DNA of 64,000 nucleotides from Streptomyces uncialis (GTDB lineage: Bacteria > Actinomycetota > Actinomycetes > Streptomycetales > Streptomycetaceae): NCBI RefSeq assembly GCF_001905345.1, contig NZ_LFBV01000013.1, positions 62,001 through 126,000 on the forward strand, read 5' to 3'. Positions 59,908-64,000 of the stretch are shown here, piece by piece; position 1 is the stretch's first letter, and the number at the start of each line of letters is the position of its first letter. The notes below the pieces were generated by a model. That model was not told the DNA's origin. It was given only the letters and a program-made list of their open reading frames with translations, and ran no database searches. Made by a program: the position numbers and the translations under genes.

Positions 59908-60762
59908 GTGACGGACGTGAGTGAGAACCAGAACCTCCTCGCGGAGCAGCGCCGCGCCCTGATCGTGGACGAGGTGCGCCGCCGCGGTGGTGTCCGGGTC
60001 AACGAACTCACGCGCAAGCTCGGGGTGTCGGACATGACGGTGCGCCGCGATCTGGACGCCCTCGCCCGGCAGGGCGTGCTGGAGAAGGTGCACGGCGGCG
60101 CGGTCCCGGTGGTCGAGGCGAGTACGCACGAGCCGGGGTTCGAGGCGAAGTCCGCGCTGGAGCTGACCGCCAAGGAGGACATCGCGCGGGCCGCGGCGGC
60201 GCTGGTCGTACCAGGCACGGCGATCGCGATGTCGGGCGGCACCACCACGTACGCGCTCGCCCAGCGCCTCCTCGCCGTCCCGGAGCTGACGGTGGTGACC
60301 AACTCCGTGCGGGTGGCGGACGTGTTCCATGTGGCGCAGCGCGGCGCTGGTCGTACCGGTTCGTCCACGGTGGTGCTCACCGGCGGGGTGCGTACGCCGT
60401 CGGACTCCCTGGTGGGCCCGGTGGCCGACCAGGCGATCGCGGCGCTCCACTTCGATGTGCTGTTCCTCGGGGTGCACGGGATATCGGCCGAGGCGGGGCT
60501 CTCGACCCCGAACCTCGCGGAGGCGGAGACGAACCGCCGGCTGGTGCGTTCCGCACGGCGGGTGGTCGTGGTCGCGGACCACACCAAGTGGGGCACGGTG
60601 GGCCTGAGTTCCTTCGCCTCACTGGACCAGGTGGACACTCTCGTCACGGACACCGGGCTGCCCGCCGACGCGCGGGCTGAGGTGACCGAGCGGCTGCGGC
60701 GGCTGATAGTGGCGGGCGAGGACGCCGAGGGCGGTGCAGACATCCGCGAGGCGGCCCATTAG
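59908..60762 (+). CDS. DeoR/GlpR-family transcriptional regulator
   Basis: The 284-residue protein has an N-terminal DeoR helix-turn-helix, RRALIVDEVRRRGGVRVNELTRKLGVSDMTVRRDLDALARQGVLEKVHGGAV (about 15-66), and the C-terminal sugar-phosphate sensor domain with VPGTAIAMSGGTTTYALAQRL, VLTGGVRTPSDSLVGPVA and ADHTKWGTVGLSSFASLDQVD. Such regulators respond to a phosphorylated sugar and repress sugar-use genes. GTG 59908 or GTG 59917 can be the start. No sugar genes are adjacent, so its target is elsewhere; the SRPBCC gene follows after 67 bases. Confidence 0.92.
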   Translation: MTDVSENQNLLAEQRRALIVDEVRRRGGVRVNELTRKLGVSDMTVRRDLDALARQGVLEKVHGGAVPVVEASTHEPGFEAKSALELTAKEDIARAAAALVVPGTAIAMSGGTTTYALAQRLLAVPELTVVTNSVRVADVFHVAQRGAGRTGSSTVVLTGGVRTPSDSLVGPVADQAIAALHFDVLFLGVHGISAEAGLSTPNLAEAETNRRLVRSARRVVVVADHTKWGTVGLSSFASLDQVDTLVTDTGLPADARAEVTERLRRLIVAGEDAEGGADIREAAH

Positions 60763-60829
60763 GGTGACCCTGCTCATCGCTGAAGCGGGCGCCGTGTTCC
60801 GGCGCCGGACTCTGTGAGGGGGGCCTCGT

Positions 60830-61309
60830 ATGACACACAGTCTGAGCCCGGTGGGGCTCGACTTCGCCAGTACCGCCCCGGTGCGGCTGGTGTTCGCCCG
60901 GGAGATCCCGGCCGCTCCGGACGCGGTGTTCCAGGCTCTCGCGAGACAGGTGGAGGACTGGCCGCTGTGGTTCGGGGCCGTGACCGAGGCCCGGTCGGCG
61001 GACGGCGGCAAGCGGCGGGTGGTGCGGCTGCGGGGCGGGGGCCGGTTCGAGGAGACGGTGATCGCGGTGGACGCGCCCGCGCAGTACGCCTACCGGGTCG
61101 ACCGCACCAACGTCCCTGGCGCGCGGGGGCTGTTGGAGGAGTGGCTGCTGACGCCGACCCCGGACGGTACCCGGGTGCAGTGGACCTTCGCGGCGGACGG
61201 CACGGCGGTGTTCCGGTTCGCGTTACGGCGGGCCCGTTCGGGGCTCGGCAGCTCGTTCCGTGAAGCGATGGAGTCGCTGGCGGAGCGGCTGGAGCCGACG
61301 GAGAGCTGA
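60830..61309 (+). CDS. SRPBCC-fold (polyketide cyclase/START-like) protein with a TTA codon
   Basis: The 159-residue protein has the helix-grip pattern: REIPAAPDAVFQALARQVEDWPLWFGAVTEARS, a strand series to about residue 90, LLEEWLLTPTPDGTRVQWTFAADG, and a long C-terminal helix FREAMESLAERLE. Members bind hydrophobic ligands; the exact role is unknown. Codon 132 is TTA (61223-61225), the rare leucine codon read by the bldA tRNA in Streptomyces. Its translation may therefore depend on developmental stage. It is the only TTA I found in the genes of this window. Confidence 0.87.
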   Translation: MTHSLSPVGLDFASTAPVRLVFAREIPAAPDAVFQALARQVEDWPLWFGAVTEARSADGGKRRVVRLRGGGRFEETVIAVDAPAQYAYRVDRTNVPGARGLLEEWLLTPTPDGTRVQWTFAADGTAVFRFALRRARSGLGSSFREAMESLAERLEPTES

Positions 61310-61448
61310 CCGGGCGCGGGGGCGTGACCGGCACCCGGCGACGGCGACCGGTGACGGCGACCGGGGGACGACGCCCACGGAGCGATATCCGGGGTCGGCA
61401 TCCGGAGGGCCTCAGGCAGCCCGGGGACTCAGGCAGCCCGAGGGGGGC

Positions 61449-62639
61449 TCAGGCAGGCGGGACGGAGTCCTGGCCCACCCACTCCCCCGTGCGGAACAAC
61501 GTGTCGAGTGCCGTCCGGTACGGGGTGATGTCGAGGTTCTGGGCGGCCAGCCAGTCGTCGGAGTAGTACTTGTCGAGGTAGCGGTCGCCGGGGTCGCACA
61601 GCAGGGTCACGACACTGCCGGTACGGCCCGCCGCGACCATCTCGGAGACGATCTTCAGCGCGCTCCACAGCCCGGTCCCGGTGGAGCCACCCGCCCGGCG
61701 GCCTATGGCGTCCTCCAGGGCGCGGACCGTGGCGACCGACGCCGCGTCGGGCACCTTCATCATCCGGTCGACGGCGCCCGGTACGAAGCTGGGTTCCATC
61801 CGGGGGCGGCCGATGCCCTCGATACGGGAACTCCGGTCGGTGGTGACATCGGGGTCACCGGTCGTCCAGCCTTCGTAGAAACAGGAGTTCTCGGGGTCGG
61901 CGACACAGATCAGGGTGTCGTACTGCATGTAGTGGACGTACCGGGCGAGGGTCGCCGAGGTGCCGCCGGTACCGGCCGTGGCGACGATCCACGCCGGTTC
62001 CGGATAGCGCTCCAGCTCCAGCTGACGGTAGATGGACTCAGCGATGTTGTTGTTGCCGCGCCAGTCGGTGGCCCGCTCGGCGTAGGTGAACTGGTCCATG
62101 TAGTGGCCGCCCGTCGCGGCGGCGAGGGCCGCGGACTCCTCGTACATCGTGCGGGGGTCGTCCACGAAGTGGCACCGGCCGCCGTGGAACTCGATCAGTC
62201 GGCCCTTCTCGGCGCTCGTCGTACGGGGCATCACCGCGATGAACGGGACGCCGATCAGCTTGGCGAAGTACGCCTCCGAGACGGCCGTCGAGCCGCTGGA
62301 CGCCTCGATGACCGGGCGGTCCGGACGAATCCAGCCGTTGCACAGGCCGTAGAGGAACAACGAGCGGGCGAGCCGGTGCTTGAGGCTGCCGGTGGGGTGC
62401 GTCGACTCGTCCTTGAGGTAGAGGTCGATGCCCCATGCCTCGGGGAGCGGGAAACGGAGCAGATGGGTGTCGGCGGACCGGTTGGCGTCGGCCTGCACCT
62501 TCCGTACGGCTTCCTTGAGCCAGTCGCGGTAGCCGGGATCGGTGCGGTCGGTGTCGAGGGTGGGCATCGGTTCACCGCCGCCGACCGGACCACGGGCGCC
62601 TGACGGGTCGGGCTGATGTGCCGCTCGGGGGGTGCTCAT
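61449..62639 (-). CDS. PLP-dependent cysteine synthase/desulfhydrase-family enzyme (Cds1-like)
   Basis: The 396-residue protein is a fold-type II PLP enzyme. The PLP lysine stands in STHPTGSLKHRLARSLFLYG (about 85), ASSGSTAVSEAYFAKL (about 113-128) binds the cofactor side chains, and TAGTGGTSATLARYVHY (about 228) is the phosphate loop. The overall sequence resembles the mycobacterial cysteine desulfhydrase Cds1, which makes H2S, pyruvate and ammonia, rather than the CysK/CysM synthases. The start at ATG 62639 has GAGGAG six bases upstream; ATG 62567 lacks one. The gene stands alone. TATGAT on its strand near 62725 may be its -10 element. Confidence 0.87.
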   Translation of the reverse strand: MSTPRAAHQPDPSGARGPVGGGEPMPTLDTDRTDPGYRDWLKEAVRKVQADANRSADTHLLRFPLPEAWGIDLYLKDESTHPTGSLKHRLARSLFLYGLCNGWIRPDRPVIEASSGSTAVSEAYFAKLIGVPFIAVMPRTTSAEKGRLIEFHGGRCHFVDDPRTMYEESAALAAATGGHYMDQFTYAERATDWRGNNNIAESIYRQLELERYPEPAWIVATAGTGGTSATLARYVHYMQYDTLICVADPENSCFYEGWTTGDPDVTTDRSSRIEGIGRPRMEPSFVPGAVDRMMKVPDAASVATVRALEDAIGRRAGGSTGTGLWSALKIVSEMVAAGRTGSVVTLLCDPGDRYLDKYYSDDWLAAQNLDITPYRTALDTLFRTGEWVGQDSVPPA

Positions 62640-62914
62640 CGCGTCTCCTCGGCGTCACCGCGGTGCCGGGGCACCATCCGGACGCACCGGTCGATCGGGC
62701 CGTATGCCTTCGATCATAGGCGCCACCGCACCTCACCTCACCTGCATAAACACTGCTTTGGGCAGCTCAAAGGGGAACGGGGGGACCGGGCGGACGGCGC
62801 TCTGGCGCCCGCCGCCGCACCGGGGCACACTGCCACCCTGACCGTACGGGGGCCGAAGGGCCCGTCCCGGCGGCGGCCGGGCGTGGGTTCGAGGCGACGA
62901 AGGAGGGGCGGACG

Positions 62915-63256
62915 ATGGGGGAACCGGAGTTCGCGGCCAGCGGGGTGCGGATCGGCAGACGGCTGCGTTCGCTGACCCGGGCCGGTCAGATCCGTATCGC
63001 GGACGGCAGGCTGGAGTTGCTCACCAGCTACGGCAGCGAGATCGACAGCGCGCCGGTGGGCTCGGTCCGCGCGGGCACATCATGGTTCGCGCCGGACGGC
63101 CGCGCGCACGCGGACGTCAACGGCACGCGTTACAACCTCACCCTTGACCCCGGCGAGACCCCGCCGGGCGCCCCGGGTCTCTCGGCGGCCCGTCGCTTCG
63201 TGGAGGCGGTACGCCGCGCGGGCGAGCGCCCAGGCCGGGGCGAACGGAACGGCTGA
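62915..63256 (+). CDS. Small conserved-looking hypothetical protein
   Basis: The 113-residue protein begins EPEFAASGVRIGRRLRSLTR and continues with IADGRLELLTSYGSEIDSAPV and strand-like segments to GTRYNLTLDPGETPP. It has no signal peptide or helix of membrane length. The pattern suggests a small beta domain, possibly PH-like, with a basic C-terminal helix. AAGGAGGGG eleven bases upstream of ATG 62915 is a strong ribosome site. I do not recognise a family, and neighbours give no clue. Confidence 0.75.
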   Translation: MGEPEFAASGVRIGRRLRSLTRAGQIRIADGRLELLTSYGSEIDSAPVGSVRAGTSWFAPDGRAHADVNGTRYNLTLDPGETPPGAPGLSAARRFVEAVRRAGERPGRGERNG

Positions 63257-63550
63257 GCCGGGCGGCTGCGAGGAACGGCCGCAGGGGACGGAAGCGTCCG
63301 GGTCCGAGCGGACGGCTCCGAACGGGCCCCGAGGGGGGAGCGCTGCGGACGGACGGGGCACCGGATGCGGGGCGCGAGTTGCGGGGTGGTGACCCGTGAG
63401 TCACTCTGGTCTCACTTTACTCTGGGTTTACCGGCGATCACGCTGCGAACCAGCTCGCCGGACACGCAGCAGGCGGCGGCTCGGTGGGGCCGACCTGCTG
63501 ACTTCGGTAACCGCGTCCTCTTCCGGACCTCAATTCGGGGAGTCGTAGCC

Positions 63551-64000
63551 GTGACCAGCGAGCCAAGCAGGCACTGCACGGTGGAGCTGCAAGCCCTGCC
63601 GTCGCGGATCGGACAGATCCGCAGAATCATCTCCGCGCAACTGCGCTACTGGCATGTGGACGGCCTCATAGACCACGCGGCGCTCGGGGTGACCGAACTG
63701 CTGACGAACGTCCACCGGCACGCCCAGCCCGACAAGACCTGCACCGTCGACATCGAGCTGCTGCTCGGCCGGCTGACGGTGTCGGTGCGCGACCGTGATC
63801 CCCGGTTGCCCGACCTCAATGTCGCCGACGCCCTCGCCACCTGTGGCCGGGGCCTCGCGATGGTGGCCGCCGTCAGCGAGAGCTGGGGGGCCCGGCCGTT
63901 CGGGGACTCCGGCAAGGTGGTGTGGTTCACCCTTCCGGCCGCTGCCCCGTCGCCCGTGGTGGCCGTGACCGGACACGCCGTCTACGGATCGACGACGACC
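63551..64000 (+). CDS. HATPase_c_2 anti-sigma/regulatory kinase-like ATPase (runs off right edge)
   Basis: At least 150 codons are present; the stop lies beyond the window. The protein begins TSEPSRHCTVELQALPSRIG and has the GHKL features of the small serine-kinase-like ATPases of Streptomyces, relatives of SpoIIAB/RsbW: the N-box GVTELLTNVHRHAQPDK, the G1 region VSVRDRDPRLPDL and the G2 region GRGLAMVAAVSESWG. Such proteins bind or phosphorylate anti-anti-sigma factors. The GTG at 63551 follows GTAGCC without a clear ribosome site. The 294 bases before it contain TTTACT and related AT-rich bits (63416-63440) that may be its promoter. Confidence 0.88.
   Translation, partial: MTSEPSRHCTVELQALPSRIGQIRRIISAQLRYWHVDGLIDHAALGVTELLTNVHRHAQPDKTCTVDIELLLGRLTVSVRDRDPRLPDLNVADALATCGRGLAMVAAVSESWGARPFGDSGKVVWFTLPAAAPSPVVAVTGHAVYGSTTT

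Overview
The window is high-GC DNA with codons overwhelmingly ending in G or C, many GTG starts, ATGA/GTGA stop-start overlaps and one rare TTA codon. Together with DasR-type operators, PASTA-free Pkn-type kinases, DUF6643, Rv1733c and HpnB-type genes, this points to a Streptomyces chromosome or a close relative. There are no rRNA or tRNA genes, insertion sequences, phage genes or CRISPR arrays. The region is mostly chromosomal housekeeping and accessory metabolism, with about 52 real protein genes.

Region 1 (1-5.6 kb): a metal or metallophore ABC importer (FecCD permease, running off the left edge, plus a BtuF-type lipoprotein) lies divergent from a beta-propeller protein, with a Zur-like 7-1-7 operator between them. 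A TauE/SafE permease and a Ser/Thr kinase fused to an extracellular amino-acid-type binding domain follow. Region 2 (5.8-20.3 kb): secreted GDPD, AAC(3)-type acetyltransferase, serine hydrolase, DAP-dehydrogenase-like oxidoreductase, GNAT enzymes (one a frameshifted remnant), DedA, an ABC-F protein with a possible leaderless micro-ORF, an IMPase-like protein lacking a metal-ligand Asp, and a MerR/MFS pair with a perfect operator between them.

Region 3 (20.3-24.9 kb) is the most coherent system: a cobalamin riboswitch with a visible Shine-Dalgarno-sequestering switch in front of five genes, namely a thioredoxin-like [2Fe-2S] ferredoxin, a binding lipoprotein, a FecCD permease, an ATPase and a FhuF-like iron-sulfur reductase. 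The transporter genes overlap by 4 bases. The arrangement suggests uptake of a corrinoid coupled to its reduction. Region 4 (25-33.6 kb): ABC exporter divergent from a TetR regulator, NmrA-like SDR, an ArsR-type regulator coupled to an MFS transporter behind a long AT-rich operator, and a complete dhaKLM dihydroxyacetone kinase operon.

Region 5 (33.8-44.1 kb): GH75 chitosanase-like protein and FnIII lipoprotein with a DasR-like site between them, a GNAT/quinone-oxidoreductase pair, a NPPW methyltransferase, a GH19 chitinase with two abutting DasR-like sites, and a kdpC-kdpA pair in reversed order without kdpB. Region 6 (44.5-64 kb): SGNH lipoprotein, Nudix, apolipoprotein N-acyltransferase, Wzy-like ligase, racemase, HpnB glycosyltransferase, MOSC protein, a beta-helix/AAA+ fusion, a large membrane hydrolase, DeoR regulator, a TTA-containing SRPBCC gene, a Cds1-like PLP enzyme and, at the right edge, an anti-sigma-type ATPase running off the window.
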